Shown in pieces: positions 37,845-47,151 of a DNA stretch of 58,247 nt. A program made the translations under genes and the position numbers. The stretch's first letter is position 1. Every line of letters starts with the position of its first letter. The notes beneath the pieces were generated by a model. It saw only the letters and a program-made list of their open reading frames with translations, was not told the DNA's origin and ran no database searches. Source of the stretch: Bacteroidia bacterium (GTDB lineage Bacteria > Bacteroidota > Bacteroidia > Flavobacteriales > Flavobacteriaceae); contig JAUIBW010000034.1 in assembly GCA_030427585.1 (NCBI GenBank), forward strand, positions 1 through 58,247. Direction: 5' to 3'.

Positions 37845-39305
37845 ATGCTAAAACAACAATTAAATTTTAAGCTTTCTCAAAAACTTTCTCCACAGCAGAT
37901 TCAACTCATGAAGTTGATTCAACTTCCTACACAAGCATTCGAACAACGTTTGAAGCAAGAAATGGAAGAAAACCCTGCGCTGGATAGTGGAAAAGACAAA
38001 GCAGATGAATTTGAAGATGCCTTTAGTAATGAAAACGCTGCAGAAGAGGATTATGGAACCGAAAAGATAGAAGCAGAAATCAATGTTGATGAATATCTTA
38101 GTGATGATGAAATCCCGAGTTACCGATTAAGTTCTAACAATTATAGTGCTGATGATGAAGAAAAAAGCGTTCCCTATGCCTCTGGAACATCATTTCATCA
38201 ACATTTGGTTAATCAGTTAAATACTTATCGATTTAATGATGAAGAAAGAGAAATAGCCGAGTTTCTTGTTGGTAGTGTTGATGAAAGCGGTTATATAAGA
38301 AGGTCTTTATCAGATATTTTGGATGATTTGGCCTTTACCCAAAATGTATATACAACCGAAGAAAAAATAGAAAGCATCTTACAAATTGTTCATCAATTAG
38401 ACCCAGCAGGTGTTGGCGCTCGTAATTTGCAAGAATGTCTTTGGATTCAACTAGATAGAAAAGAAACTACTATCCCTATAAAATTAGCTTCAGAAATCCT
38501 CAAAAAAGCATTTGATCATTTTAGCAAAAAGCATTATGACAAACTTTTAGTAAAATTTGACATTACCGAAGAGCAGTTAAAAGAAGCTATTGATGAAATT
38601 GAACATCTTAACCCTAAGCCAGGAGGGGCTTATGCCGGAAACAATCGTATGATCGAACATGTGGTTCCCGATTTTACAATCAGAATTGTAGATGGAGAAC
38701 TCGAATTAACGCTAAATGGTCGTAATGCTCCAGAGCTTCATGTATCCAGAGAATACAACAATATGCTTCAGGGATATAAAGCCAGTAAAGAAAAATCTAA
38801 ATCTCAAAAGGATGCCGTTTTATTTATCAAACAAAAGTTAGATGCTGCAAAATGGTTTATCGAAGCCGTAAAACAAAGACAGCAGACACTTTTTATTACT
38901 ATGAGTGCAATAATGCACTATCAAAAAAGTTATTTTCTTAGTGGAGACGAAAGAAATCTTAAACCAATGATCTTGAAAGACATTGCCGATGAGATTTCTA
39001 TGGATGTAAGTACCGTTTCAAGAGTCGCAAATAGTAAATATGTAGACACTCCTTACGGAACAAAACTTATTAAAGAATTCTTTTCTGAGTCAATGACCAA
39101 TGATCAAGGTGAAGAAGTTTCTACCAGAGAAATTAAAAAAATACTGGAAATAACTATAGGTGAAGAAGACAAGAAAAAACCCCTTACGGATGAAAAGCTT
39201 GCTAAAATCCTTAAAGAAAAAGGATACCCTATAGCCAGAAGAACTGTAGCCAAATACAGGGAACAATTAGATATTCCTGTTGCCAGACTACGAAAGAAAA
39301 TTTAA
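37845..39305 (+). CDS. rpoN: RNA polymerase sigma-54 factor
   Basis: The 486-residue product has the three sigma-54 parts: region I, Gln/Leu-rich (MLKQQLNFKLSQKLSPQQIQ, then LMKLIQLPTQAFEQRL); an acidic region II (about 45-110); and region III with the core-binding domain (HQLDPAGVGARNLQECLWIQL), an HTH (ISMDVSTVSRVANSKYV) and the RpoN box ARRTVAKYRE near the C-terminus. It needs an AAA+ activator to open promoters. An upstream frame extension (MFIFVSRR) overlaps the promoter and is not favoured. The last base of its stop is the first base of the next gene start. Confidence 0.96.
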   Translation: MLKQQLNFKLSQKLSPQQIQLMKLIQLPTQAFEQRLKQEMEENPALDSGKDKADEFEDAFSNENAAEEDYGTEKIEAEINVDEYLSDDEIPSYRLSSNNYSADDEEKSVPYASGTSFHQHLVNQLNTYRFNDEEREIAEFLVGSVDESGYIRRSLSDILDDLAFTQNVYTTEEKIESILQIVHQLDPAGVGARNLQECLWIQLDRKETTIPIKLASEILKKAFDHFSKKHYDKLLVKFDITEEQLKEAIDEIEHLNPKPGGAYAGNNRMIEHVVPDFTIRIVDGELELTLNGRNAPELHVSREYNNMLQGYKASKEKSKSQKDAVLFIKQKLDAAKWFIEAVKQRQQTLFITMSAIMHYQKSYFLSGDERNLKPMILKDIADEISMDVSTVSRVANSKYVDTPYGTKLIKEFFSESMTNDQGEEVSTREIKKILEITIGEEDKKKPLTDEKLAKILKEKGYPIARRTVAKYREQLDIPVARLRKKI

Positions 39306-39910
39306 TGAATTTTTTTCTTAGAAGTGTTTCCTATATCTTACATCCATTATTGATGCCACTTTTGGGTGCCATAATTTATTTTAGTACAGCTCCAAGATTC
39401 ATCCCTATCGAAATTATTAGAGCCAAAGTATTTGGATTAATTATTCTTACCATCCTAATACCTATTGTACTATTCTTTTTGTTAAAAAGCACAGGAACTA
39501 TTACCTCGATACATCTAGAAAACGTAAAACAACGTAAAATCCCGTTATTACTACAATCTATTTTACTTATTGTGGTTATCAAAATGGTTATTGATGTATA
39601 TCACTATCCAGAGTTGTATTTCTTCTTTTTAGGAATTCTGTTTTCGTCGTTAAGTGCAATCTTTATGGTATTGTTTAACATAAAAGCAAGCTTACATATG
39701 ATTGGGATTAGCGGAATCACTATGTTTACTATTGCGCTAAGTATTCATTTTGGACTTAATTTGACCATTTTAATAGCCATGCTGATGATTTTTAACGGAC
39801 TGGTCGCCACATCTCGATTACATTGCAAGGCACATAGCAACCTAGAATTGATTCTGGGATTTCTAATAGGGATAATACCGCAGCTTACTTTAGCAAACTT
39901 CTGGTTATAA
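39305..39910 (+). CDS. PAP2-like membrane protein
   Basis: The 201-residue protein has about six membrane spans. A degenerate PAP2 phosphatase signature can be traced: KQRKIPLL (for KxxxxxxRP), KASLHMIGISG (for PSGH) and SRLHCKAHSNLE, which fits SRx5Hx3(D/E). The usual Arg-Pro and PSGH are not exact, so activity is uncertain; a lipid phosphate such as undecaprenyl pyrophosphate would be the family substrate. It is coupled to rpoN by a one-base overlap and converges on the PorT-like gene with a 6-base overlap. Confidence 0.7.
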   Translation: MNFFLRSVSYILHPLLMPLLGAIIYFSTAPRFIPIEIIRAKVFGLIILTILIPIVLFFLLKSTGTITSIHLENVKQRKIPLLLQSILLIVVIKMVIDVYHYPELYFFFLGILFSSLSAIFMVLFNIKASLHMIGISGITMFTIALSIHFGLNLTILIAMLMIFNGLVATSRLHCKAHSNLELILGFLIGIIPQLTLANFWL

Positions 39911-40612
39911 AATATAAAACATCAATCCAATTTTTGCAGTATTCAATCCTACAGATTCTCCCTGAATTGTAGCATCACTATTGAATAGAGTATTCAAACT
40001 ATAGTAAAAATGAAAGTTAAAGGTGTTCCACCCAAAAGTAAACGTTGCTCCTACCCTCCATCGATTTAATTCATCTAATTTTGTTTGTCTCACCCTATTT
40101 CCTGATTGTTTAAAATTAGAATTAAAGGAATACAGATACCCCATTCTAACACCCGTATAAATTCTATAAAACTTATGGGTTTCAGGCGTAGATGTACGCC
40201 ATCTAAACTCAAAAGGAGCTTCTACCAAATGTGTGGTAAATCTATTAGTACTATAATCGATACCTTCCAAACTACTAAATATACTCTGCTCGGTGTTTTC
40301 TTCCTTTCCTATAAACAAATTCTGATTATACACATTTAACGAATACCCTAGCCCCAAACCTATAGCAATATTACGCCTTTTATTAATTGGCATATCTCGT
40401 ATAAACCCTAAATGTAATCCTCCAGAAAAACCAGATTGACTTACACCAGTCGGCTTATTAAGCAATAGGTTAAATGTTACACCTACGTAAAACTGATCTT
40501 CTCGATATAAAGAATCTATCTCTATTTCTTGAGTAGAATCTTGCTTGGTTTCTTGTGCCAAAGAAAGAAACACAAACAAATAACATACTATAAATACAAA
40601 CAATTTTTTCAT
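39905..40612 (-). CDS. Outer-membrane beta-barrel protein, PorT-like
   Basis: The 235-residue product has a signal peptide (MKKLFVFIVCYLFVFLSLAQ), a short acidic stretch and an eight-strand-type barrel sequence (FYVGVTFNLLLNKP, GGLHLGFIRDMP, NIAIGLGLGYSLNVY, VEAPFEFRWRTS, YRIYTGVRMGYLYSF, WRVGATFTFGWN), ending IGLMFYIL. The layout fits the PorT/outer-membrane barrel family linked to type IX secretion in Bacteroidota; assignment to PorT itself rests on my memory of gene order and is moderate. The start at 40612 puts the ATG directly before the signal peptide. Confidence 0.7.
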   Translation of the reverse strand: MKKLFVFIVCYLFVFLSLAQETKQDSTQEIEIDSLYREDQFYVGVTFNLLLNKPTGVSQSGFSGGLHLGFIRDMPINKRRNIAIGLGLGYSLNVYNQNLFIGKEENTEQSIFSSLEGIDYSTNRFTTHLVEAPFEFRWRTSTPETHKFYRIYTGVRMGYLYSFNSNFKQSGNRVRQTKLDELNRWRVGATFTFGWNTFNFHFYYSLNTLFNSDATIQGESVGLNTAKIGLMFYIL

Positions 40613-40847
40613 ATAGATCACTAAAATAAATCTATTTCTTTAAAAACAAGAGAAAGTTCGTAAAAACAAAACGAAATCATATATTTTAGAAGGCTTGAGA
40701 GTTCATTTCATATTACAACCTTTTTACTTATGCATTTAACATAACTTTGAAAGGTTAGATATTGATACTATAAAAGATAGATCACAGCTATTATAAGATT
40801 AGCAACAATTGTTATCCCATTTTTAGGAACAGCAGAAAAGATAGCAT

Positions 40848-40875
40848 AAAAAAATCCTGCCCGAAAGCAGGATTT
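40848..40875 (-). terminator. Terminator of the exbB-exbD operon
   Basis: Minus strand: AAATCCTGC pairs with GCAGGATTT around TTTCGG, followed by a T-run. It lies 39 bases past the last exbD stop. The rest of the 301-base gap to the PorT-like gene shows no gene. Confidence 0.88.
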
Positions 40876-40913
40876 ACAATATCATTTAGACATTTATGCT
40901 ACGATAATAATTG

Positions 40914-41396
40914 TTACTTAAAATTATCTGAAGCTTTACCAGATTTGGTGGTATAATTAATCTTTAACGCCTGAACTTCTCTTAATTCTTTTTTGATATC
41001 GCCTACAAGACCCATATTAGTATTTCCATCTATTTTAAGAGCTGTAATCAAAAAAGGAACTTCTTCCTCTCTTTTTGCTGCTCTCTCGGCCAATACAAAG
41101 GCTTTTACTTCGCTTACATCAGCAAATTTATCATTAAGCTGAATTCTAGCCTGGCTACCTGCACTTGCACGATATCTTGAACTAGGTTTTCCTGCATAGA
41201 TATACATTACTAGATTTTTTTTGTCTAGTTTTTCTATCTGGTCTGCAGAAGGTAATTTATTTTCTATCATTAGCGTATTTTTACGCATCACCGTTGCAAC
41301 CATAAAGAAGAACAATAACATAAATACAATATCCGGTAATGATGCCGTAGAAACGGGAGGTAATTCACCACTCTTTTTCTTTTTAAATTTAGACAT
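40914..41396 (-). CDS. exbD: ExbD/TolR-family biopolymer transport protein (second)
   Basis: The 160-residue product has a basic N-terminus (MSKFKKKKSGELPP), one span with the proton-pathway Asp (D22 in STASLPDIVFMLLFFFMV) and a periplasmic ExbD/TolR domain. It should form a proton channel with ExbB to energise TonB-dependent import. It is the last gene of the operon and differs well from the ExbD upstream, so the complex may use two distinct ExbD subunits. Confidence 0.92.
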   Translation of the reverse strand: MSKFKKKKSGELPPVSTASLPDIVFMLLFFFMVATVMRKNTLMIENKLPSADQIEKLDKKNLVMYIYAGKPSSRYRASAGSQARIQLNDKFADVSEVKAFVLAERAAKREEEVPFLITALKIDGNTNMGLVGDIKKELREVQALKINYTTKSGKASDNFK

Positions 41397-41420
41397 AAGA
41401 ATTCTATTTTTATGTTATTT

Positions 41421-42029
41421 CTATTTTTTAGGCTCGGCTTCTGAAAGTTTTTCAGGAAACAAAAATTGTATCTTTTTGATATCTTCTTTAAGTTTAGTCT
41501 TACTTCCCGAATAATTTACATCTTTAAAATCGGCTTCCATTTGCTCAAACGACTTACCAAAAAGACGTTGTGCTTCTCTATTACGCAATGTAGTATACGC
41601 TGCTACCAATTCATTTTGAACTGCTATGTATGCACCGTAATTTGTCTCTCTATTGTTATTTAAAGAGATTACTGCTTTAGTAGGATTATCTGAAGAAGAA
41701 GGATCTCTATCTCCTTGACAGTAGCTACAAGCATCTTCTCCTCTTCCACCACCGTTATCTAAGAACTTAATAGCAGCTTCCCGAAGATCTTTCAATTCCA
41801 TAGGAGCTTCTTCTACCAATAAATCATTATTCTTATTCAATTCTACAACAAAAATATTTTTTTGTTTAAGAACTGGTGGCTCTATTTCTTCCTCTTGAGG
41901 AGGAGGGAGTTTACGGCTAATACCCGTATCGGTTTCGATCGTGGTAGTAACCAAGAAAAATATAAGAAGTAAGAATGCAATATCTGCCATAGACCCTGCA
42001 TTAACTTCTGGTGCTGCTCTTCTTGCCAT
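41421..42029 (-). CDS. exbD: ExbD/TolR-family biopolymer transport protein (first)
   Basis: The 202-residue product starts MARRAAPEVNAGSMADIAFL with the conserved membrane Asp at position 16, followed by the LVTTTIETDTGISRKLPPP linker and a periplasmic domain. It is longer than E. coli ExbD (141), with an insertion around 95-125 containing a Cys-rich stretch (EDACSYCQGD). This N-terminal sequence is typical for flavobacteria. It lies 24 bases before the second exbD. Confidence 0.93.
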   Translation of the reverse strand: MARRAAPEVNAGSMADIAFLLLIFFLVTTTIETDTGISRKLPPPQEEEIEPPVLKQKNIFVVELNKNNDLLVEEAPMELKDLREAAIKFLDNGGGRGEDACSYCQGDRDPSSSDNPTKAVISLNNNRETNYGAYIAVQNELVAAYTTLRNREAQRLFGKSFEQMEADFKDVNYSGSKTKLKEDIKKIQFLFPEKLSEAEPKK

Positions 42030-42035
42030 AATTGT

Positions 42036-42530
42036 TTACTTAATTAGTTTCTTAATACCAGAAAAGAACATTAACCCAACTGCAATAGCAGCTAAAAAGT
42101 AAAATGTATACAATCCTGTTCCTACCCATTTAGAGCCACTTGCAGAAAGTACTCCTCCATCATTTAAAGGAGCTTCTACTCCCTCGGCCACAACAAAACC
42201 AATCCCTACAACAATAAGGAAAGCAACAATACCAATTGCAGTATTTTTAAGACCTCCAGGGTTTTTAGCTAATGAAGAGAAAACAGCTATCAAAGTAACG
42301 GCTATTACACCTATAATAACAATAACTGTAAGAGTATATAATGGATTTACCAAAGATGTTGCTTCTTTTAAAACATCCATCGATCCTCCTTCTCTAACAA
42401 AGTCTTTGGTTTCTGTAATACCATATTTTTCCATAAGGCCATCAAAATTATTGCTCATTAAGAACAGTAAAATAGCTCCTATAGCGCCTATAGCCAGTAC
42501 GATATATGATAATATTTTTGAAATTTTCAT
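42036..42530 (-). CDS. Four-span membrane protein of the exbB/exbD operon
   Basis: The 164-residue protein has hydrophobic segments near 8-26, 66-86, 97-113 and 138-158. No catalytic motif is visible. It sits between exbB and the first exbD, six bases from the latter, a position I recall as conserved in Flavobacteriia, which suggests an accessory subunit of the TonB energising complex. Function is unproven. Confidence 0.75.
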   Translation of the reverse strand: MKISKILSYIVLAIGAIGAILLFLMSNNFDGLMEKYGITETKDFVREGGSMDVLKEATSLVNPLYTLTVIVIIGVIAVTLIAVFSSLAKNPGGLKNTAIGIVAFLIVVGIGFVVAEGVEAPLNDGGVLSASGSKWVGTGLYTFYFLAAIAVGLMFFSGIKKLIK

Positions 42531-42630
42531 GTTACTAATAATTTTTTGTTTGGACCACGCATGTAATCCGTAATTAAATAAAAGTGTAAATTAAAAATCT
42601 TCTAGATCAGATTTTTATTAGAAACATCAA

Positions 42631-43440
42631 TTATTTCTTTTTCTTGTAATCTACCAAAATATCGATTAAAGTAATCGAAGCATCTTCCATATCATTTACA
42701 ATTCTATCAATTTTTGCAACGATATAGTTATAGAATATTTGAAGAATAATTGCAACAATAAGTCCAAATACAGTAGTAAGAAGTGCCACTTTAATACCAC
42801 CCGCTACAAGAGAAGGTTGCATATCATCTGCAGCCGCAATTTTATCAAATGCTGTAATCATACCAATTACCGTCCCCATAAATCCAAGCATTGGAGCAAG
42901 AGCGATAAATAATGATATCCATGATACATTTTTCTCTAATTGTCCCATTTGAACACCACCGTATGCTACAACTGATTTCTCTGCTGCATCTATACTTTCG
43001 TCTGCTCTATCAAGGCCTTGATAATAAATTGATGCAACAGGTCCTTTTGTATTTCTACACACCTCTTTTGCTGCTTCAATACCTCCACTGTTTAATGCAT
43101 CTTCTACATTTTGTTGTAATTTCTTAGTATTTGTTGTAGAAAGATTTAAAAAGATAATTCTTTCGATTGCTATCGCAAGACCTAAGATCAAACATAAAAG
43201 TACGATACCCATGAATTGAGGGCCTCCTTCGATAAAACGTCTTTTAAGGTTTTGATGAAAAGATAATTCATCTGTAGTAGCCTCGGATACCGCTTCTTCT
43301 TGGATTGTTGTCGTATTAGTTATAGGAGCAATTAATAATTGCACATTTGCCGTTAATAACTGGGCAGGTGCAGTAGATGCTTGTAAGTTTCCAAAAGTCA
43401 TTACTGCTGCGATTGCCAGAATAGAAAATAATCTTTTCAT
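42631..43440 (-). CDS. exbB: MotA/TolQ/ExbB proton channel protein
   Basis: The 269-residue product has a signal-like N-terminal segment (MKRLFSILAIAAVMTFGNL), a periplasmic stretch, and three spans (about 77-95, 172-192, 212-235) with the family core WISLFIALAPMLGFMGTVIGMITAFDKI and VALLTTVFGLIVAI. It forms the pentameric channel around ExbD and drives TonB. First gene of the operon exbB - 4TM - exbD - exbD, with 100 bases before the 4TM gene. Confidence 0.94.
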   Translation of the reverse strand: MKRLFSILAIAAVMTFGNLQASTAPAQLLTANVQLLIAPITNTTTIQEEAVSEATTDELSFHQNLKRRFIEGGPQFMGIVLLCLILGLAIAIERIIFLNLSTTNTKKLQQNVEDALNSGGIEAAKEVCRNTKGPVASIYYQGLDRADESIDAAEKSVVAYGGVQMGQLEKNVSWISLFIALAPMLGFMGTVIGMITAFDKIAAADDMQPSLVAGGIKVALLTTVFGLIVAIILQIFYNYIVAKIDRIVNDMEDASITLIDILVDYKKKK

Positions 43441-43522
43441 TGCGCTGATTCTTAATTTTAATTAGTTAAAGGGTTAAAGATATAAAAATAATATAAAATC
43501 TATTAAAAAATTGATAATAATG

Positions 43523-43610
43523 CAGAGAGGAAGGGATTCGAACCCTCGATACGCTTTTGACGTATACACACTTTCCAGGCGTGCGCCTTCGACCACTCGG
43601 CCACCTCTCT
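43523..43610 (-). tRNA. tRNA-Ser (GGA)
   Basis: The 88-base minus-strand sequence folds as a class II tRNA. The acceptor stem is AGAGAGG/CCTCTCT with discriminator G; D-loop GGCCGAGTGGTCGAAGGC; the anticodon loop has CTGGAAA with anticodon GGA; a long variable arm (TACG...CGTA) and T-loop GGTTCGAATCC follow. The long arm and G73 identify serine. It reads UCC and UCU. CCA is not encoded. Confidence 0.97.
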
Positions 43611-43679
43611 TAGTTTTCCCCTAAAAAAATAAGGATGGGCAAATAACAAAAAAAATGTTAACTATTGAAATTTGAGGCG

Positions 43680-44714
43680 TTAATTTTCTGACATTTCGCC
43701 ACGAAGAGAGCTTTCATAAATGGTTTTGAGAGCTTTAAGTGATAATTTTTCACCTAATAAATACATCAATTTTGCTACTGCCGCCTCTGTAGTAATGTCT
43801 TTTCCCGAAATAACACCTGCTTTTTTTAGTGCAATACTTGTATTATACTTACCCATTTCTACACTTCCACCTATACATTGTGTAACATTAATTACCGGTA
43901 TTCCTTTTTGGATGAGATCAGAAATTATCGTGATAAACCATTTTTTTGTGGTTGTATTGCCTGCCCCATATGTTTCTAAAACTACTCCTTTTATGGCTTC
44001 TAAAGAGAAAATACTCTTTAAAATATTCTCATTAATCCCAGGAAACATCTTAACGATAACAATATTATTATCAAAATGCGTATGATATACCATCTTTTTT
44101 CTTCGATTACACGTTAGTAAAAAAGAAGTATTGATCTTAAGATGCACTCCAGATTCTACCAAAGATGGGTAGTTAAGGGATTGAAATGCTTCAAAATGTT
44201 CTGCATTAATCTTAGTAGTTCTATTAGCTCTAAGCAATTTATATTCAAAATAGAGTCCTACCTCTGTAATTACAGGTTTTCCTTTTTCTTGTAATGCCGA
44301 AATCTGAATTGCAGTAATTAAATTCTCTTTTGCATCGGTTCGCAAATCTCCTATAGGCAATTGAGAGCCTGTAAAAATAATAGGTTTAGCCAGATTTTCA
44401 AACATAAAACTAATCGCAGATGCTGTATAAGACATAGTATCACTCCCATGCAAGACAACAAACCCATCATATTTTTTATAATTAACATTAATTATATCTC
44501 CTAACTCTTTCCATCGATCAACATTCATATCAGAAGAATCTATAGGCTTCTCAAAACTAATGGTATTGATATTGCAATCTAATTGTTTGAGTTCTGGGAT
44601 GTTTAATAACAGCTCATCGAAATCGAAAGCTACCAAAGCACCAGTATTGAAATCTTTGACCATCCCTATAGTTCCTCCGGTATAAATAAGTAATATGTTT
44701 GGCGAAGTATTCAT
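43680..44714 (-). CDS. ansA: Type I L-asparaginase
   Basis: The 344-residue product hydrolyses L-asparagine. Catalytic Thr is in IYTGGTIGMV (T12/T15), and the second active-site motif is HGSDTMSYTASA (S91-D92-T93, where HGTDT is usual). No signal peptide, so it is the cytoplasmic type I enzyme (AnsA-like) rather than the periplasmic type II. It follows tatD by 38 bases, probably co-transcribed. Confidence 0.93.
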   Translation of the reverse strand: MNTSPNILLIYTGGTIGMVKDFNTGALVAFDFDELLLNIPELKQLDCNINTISFEKPIDSSDMNVDRWKELGDIINVNYKKYDGFVVLHGSDTMSYTASAISFMFENLAKPIIFTGSQLPIGDLRTDAKENLITAIQISALQEKGKPVITEVGLYFEYKLLRANRTTKINAEHFEAFQSLNYPSLVESGVHLKINTSFLLTCNRRKKMVYHTHFDNNIVIVKMFPGINENILKSIFSLEAIKGVVLETYGAGNTTTKKWFITIISDLIQKGIPVINVTQCIGGSVEMGKYNTSIALKKAGVISGKDITTEAAVAKLMYLLGEKLSLKALKTIYESSLRGEMSEN

Positions 44715-44752
44715 ATGACAAATGAACGAAAATTAAATTATATTGTATTGGT

Positions 44753-45541
44753 CTAGATACCGAATATATCGCTAGAGTTTTTGGTAGTAATTGCAGCTAT
44801 TTCTTCTATTGATTTTTGATAAATATGTGAGAGTTTTTCTAAAATATTAAGCAAATAAGAACTTTCGTTACGTTTACCGCGATATGGAGTTGGTGCCAAA
44901 TAAGGTGCATCTGTCTCCAGAACAATATGGTCTAATGAAATCTGATTTAAAAATCTATCTATTTTACCATTTTTAAAAGTAACGACACCTCCTATTCCTA
45001 ATTTCATATTATACCCTATAGCTCGATTAGCATCGTCTATGGTTCCTGTAAAACAATGAAAAATTCCAAATAGATCATCACTTTTTTCGGATTCTAATAC
45101 TTCAAAAACTTCTTCAAAAGCTTCGCGACAATGTATTACTATAGGTAATTTGTATTTTTTTGCCAGTTGTATTTGATACTTAAAGGCTTCTTGCTGAACT
45201 GCCAAAAAAGTTTTATCCCAATATAAATCTATACCTATCTCTCCTATCGCATAAAAATTTTTGTCGTTCTCTTCGCCAGAACGTTTTTTGAGTTCATTCT
45301 CTACAAATACAAGTTCCTCTTTGTAATTCTCTTTTACATGGGTAGGGTGCAATCCCATCATCAAAAAAACGTGTTCTGGATACTTAGCCTCTATTGCATA
45401 CATAGCATTGGTATATGTAGAATCAATAGCAGGAACAAAAAAGCGTGTCACACCATTTTTTATAGCACGCTGCATCATTTCATCCTGATCCTCATCAAAG
45501 GCTTCACTATAAATATGGGTATGGGTATCGGTTAGTATCAT
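44753..45541 (-). CDS. tatD: TatD-family metal-dependent hydrolase
   Basis: The 262-residue TIM-barrel DNase/hydrolase has the metal ligands H7 and H9 in DTHTHIY, Glu in AIGEIGIDLYWDKT, His in IVIHCREAFEEV and IFHCFTG, and Asp in VLETDAPYLAP. Length is normal. TatD proteins act in DNA quality control as 3'-5' exonucleases. First gene of the tatD-ansA pair. Confidence 0.93.
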   Translation of the reverse strand: MILTDTHTHIYSEAFDEDQDEMMQRAIKNGVTRFFVPAIDSTYTNAMYAIEAKYPEHVFLMMGLHPTHVKENYKEELVFVENELKKRSGEENDKNFYAIGEIGIDLYWDKTFLAVQQEAFKYQIQLAKKYKLPIVIHCREAFEEVFEVLESEKSDDLFGIFHCFTGTIDDANRAIGYNMKLGIGGVVTFKNGKIDRFLNQISLDHIVLETDAPYLAPTPYRGKRNESSYLLNILEKLSHIYQKSIEEIAAITTKNSSDIFGI

Positions 45542-45724
45542 GCCGCAAAAGTATTAAATTAGAGTTAATACCCATCAGTAATCTATCGCTTTTATTATTG
45601 AGCTCTTTTCAGCTTTTAATTCTGAGTTGATAGAGCTATATCTTTTCACTTCTAAACATAAGTTCTTTTCTAAAATTATTTCAAGATTCGCTATACTGGA
45701 AATAAACTAATAGATCCTGAAACA

Positions 45725-46462
45725 TCACATTTTTTTCAATAATTCTTGAGCCCGAGTGTAATCTTCAGCATCTTTGGGTATATTCTTTAATAATGTAGCG
45801 CATTGATCATATTTTTTTTGTTTTAGCTGGTTTAACGCTTCAAACCATAATGCTTTGTATTTATACCCCGAATTTCCCCGATACAATTTCTCTAAGACCT
45901 GAGTAGTTTCTGCATATTTATCCTGTTCTAATAATGATAATCCATAATAGAATTGATATTCTGCATTATTTTCATCTTTTGACAATAATATCAACAGGTG
46001 CTTTTCTGCTTCTGCATAATCTTTTGAATTAAAGGCATGTTCTGCATTCTTACCATTCATTTCTGTATTTCCTCTTTCTGTAATTGATAATTCGGGAATA
46101 TTTGCAAAATCATTATACACAGGGTTGCTTTGACCAAAAAAGTAAACACCGAAAACTATAGCCACACTTGCTGCAGCGGCATAGGCCCAAACTGGCATTC
46201 TTACCACTTTGGTTTCTTTTGTAGTTGCTTTTTTATTAAAGTGTGCTTCTCCAATTGCTTTCAAAGTATCATCTAATACTTCTTCCTCTTTTTCTGTGGT
46301 AAAATGTATATCTAGATGTGAACTTAATTCTTGATATAGTTTAAACTCTTCTGCAACAGCTACATCTTCACTAATCAGTTTTGTTAGCATTTTTTCTTCG
46401 GCAACAGAGAGTTCGTTGCTACAGAACCGATCAAACAGCTCATATTTTTCTTCTGGGGTCAT
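45725..46462 (-). CDS. TPR membrane protein, putative anti-sigma factor
   Basis: The 245-residue product has an N-terminal helical segment (FDRFCSNELSVAEEKMLTKLI, about 9-50) resembling the sigma-binding part of Bacteroidota anti-sigma factors, one membrane span (about 91-110) and a periplasmic part with TPR-like helices (AEHAFNSKDYAEAEKHLLIL, FYYGLSLLEQDKYAETTQVL). Its start overlaps the sigma-factor stop by four bases (ATGA), the classic sigma/anti-sigma layout. No zinc-binding HxxxCxxC is present. The TPR region could bind periplasmic signals or envelope partners; function is inferred. Confidence 0.7.
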   Translation of the reverse strand: MTPEEKYELFDRFCSNELSVAEEKMLTKLISEDVAVAEEFKLYQELSSHLDIHFTTEKEEEVLDDTLKAIGEAHFNKKATTKETKVVRMPVWAYAAAASVAIVFGVYFFGQSNPVYNDFANIPELSITERGNTEMNGKNAEHAFNSKDYAEAEKHLLILLSKDENNAEYQFYYGLSLLEQDKYAETTQVLEKLYRGNSGYKYKALWFEALNQLKQKKYDQCATLLKNIPKDAEDYTRAQELLKKM

Positions 46463-47046
46463 AACAAATTCTTTATTTTATTAAACTTAGGAGTGTTTTG
46501 AACAAGTTTTGTTAACTGACCAATACATAAAGACTTTTTCTTACGAACATATCCATAAGACTGCCCTAGTTTTAAAGCTACTTCTTCCATAGATTTTGTA
46601 GTAAAGGTTACCTTTAATAGTTCTTTACAAGCTTTACCTAATTGGTCAAACATCTCTTTAAAAAGTTCATGTTTTGCATTAAAAATCTCGGTTTCTTCTG
46701 CAAAACGAACACTCTCGTCGTCTATAGATACAATCTCTTCATTAATTGTTACCTGAGTATTAGAATGCTTTTTTAATTCGTTTAACCATTTACGTTTACA
46801 CAACAAGAAGAAATAGGCATCAAATGGGCAGGTAAGTTGCAGTCCTTTCTCTTTTGCCTGTTTATAGATAGTCATTAAAGTTTCCTGAATAATATCCTGA
46901 GCCCTGGACTCATCTCCACTATTATTTTTTATATACCCAACTACTTTTGGAGCGAATTTATCATAAATCTCGGTTAAGACTACAGTATCATTCTTCAAAA
47001 GAGCTTCAATGTATTTCTGATCAGAATGAAATTTGGTATTTCCCAT
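46459..47046 (-). CDS. ECF-type sigma-70 factor
   Basis: The 195-residue product has sigma region 2 (YDKFAPKVVGYIKNNSGDESRAQDIIQETLMTIYK-type, about 27-65) and region 4 (LGKACKELLKVTFTTKSMEEVALKLGQS, then YGYVRKKKSLCIGQL, about 130-180) with no region 3, as expected for an ECF factor. The C-terminal LVQNTPKFNKIKNLL is basic. It is coupled to the putative anti-sigma gene and divergent from the lipoprotein gene at 47152 across 105 bases, so it may control the rightward cluster. Confidence 0.88.
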   Translation of the reverse strand: MGNTKFHSDQKYIEALLKNDTVVLTEIYDKFAPKVVGYIKNNSGDESRAQDIIQETLMTIYKQAKEKGLQLTCPFDAYFFLLCKRKWLNELKKHSNTQVTINEEIVSIDDESVRFAEETEIFNAKHELFKEMFDQLGKACKELLKVTFTTKSMEEVALKLGQSYGYVRKKKSLCIGQLTKLVQNTPKFNKIKNLL

Positions 47047-47151
47047 AAATAGTGAATATAAGCGACTAATTTAAAAAAAGTTATCAAGATAAGGGTAACA
47101 AAAAATCAAAGCTGTTGATCTGATGTCATAAATAATAAAATTTCGAAAATC

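Noticed and set aside
43720..44085. Plus-strand open frame of 121 codons opposite ansA
   Set aside because: It lies wholly inside the well-supported asparaginase gene and its product has no recognisable feature.
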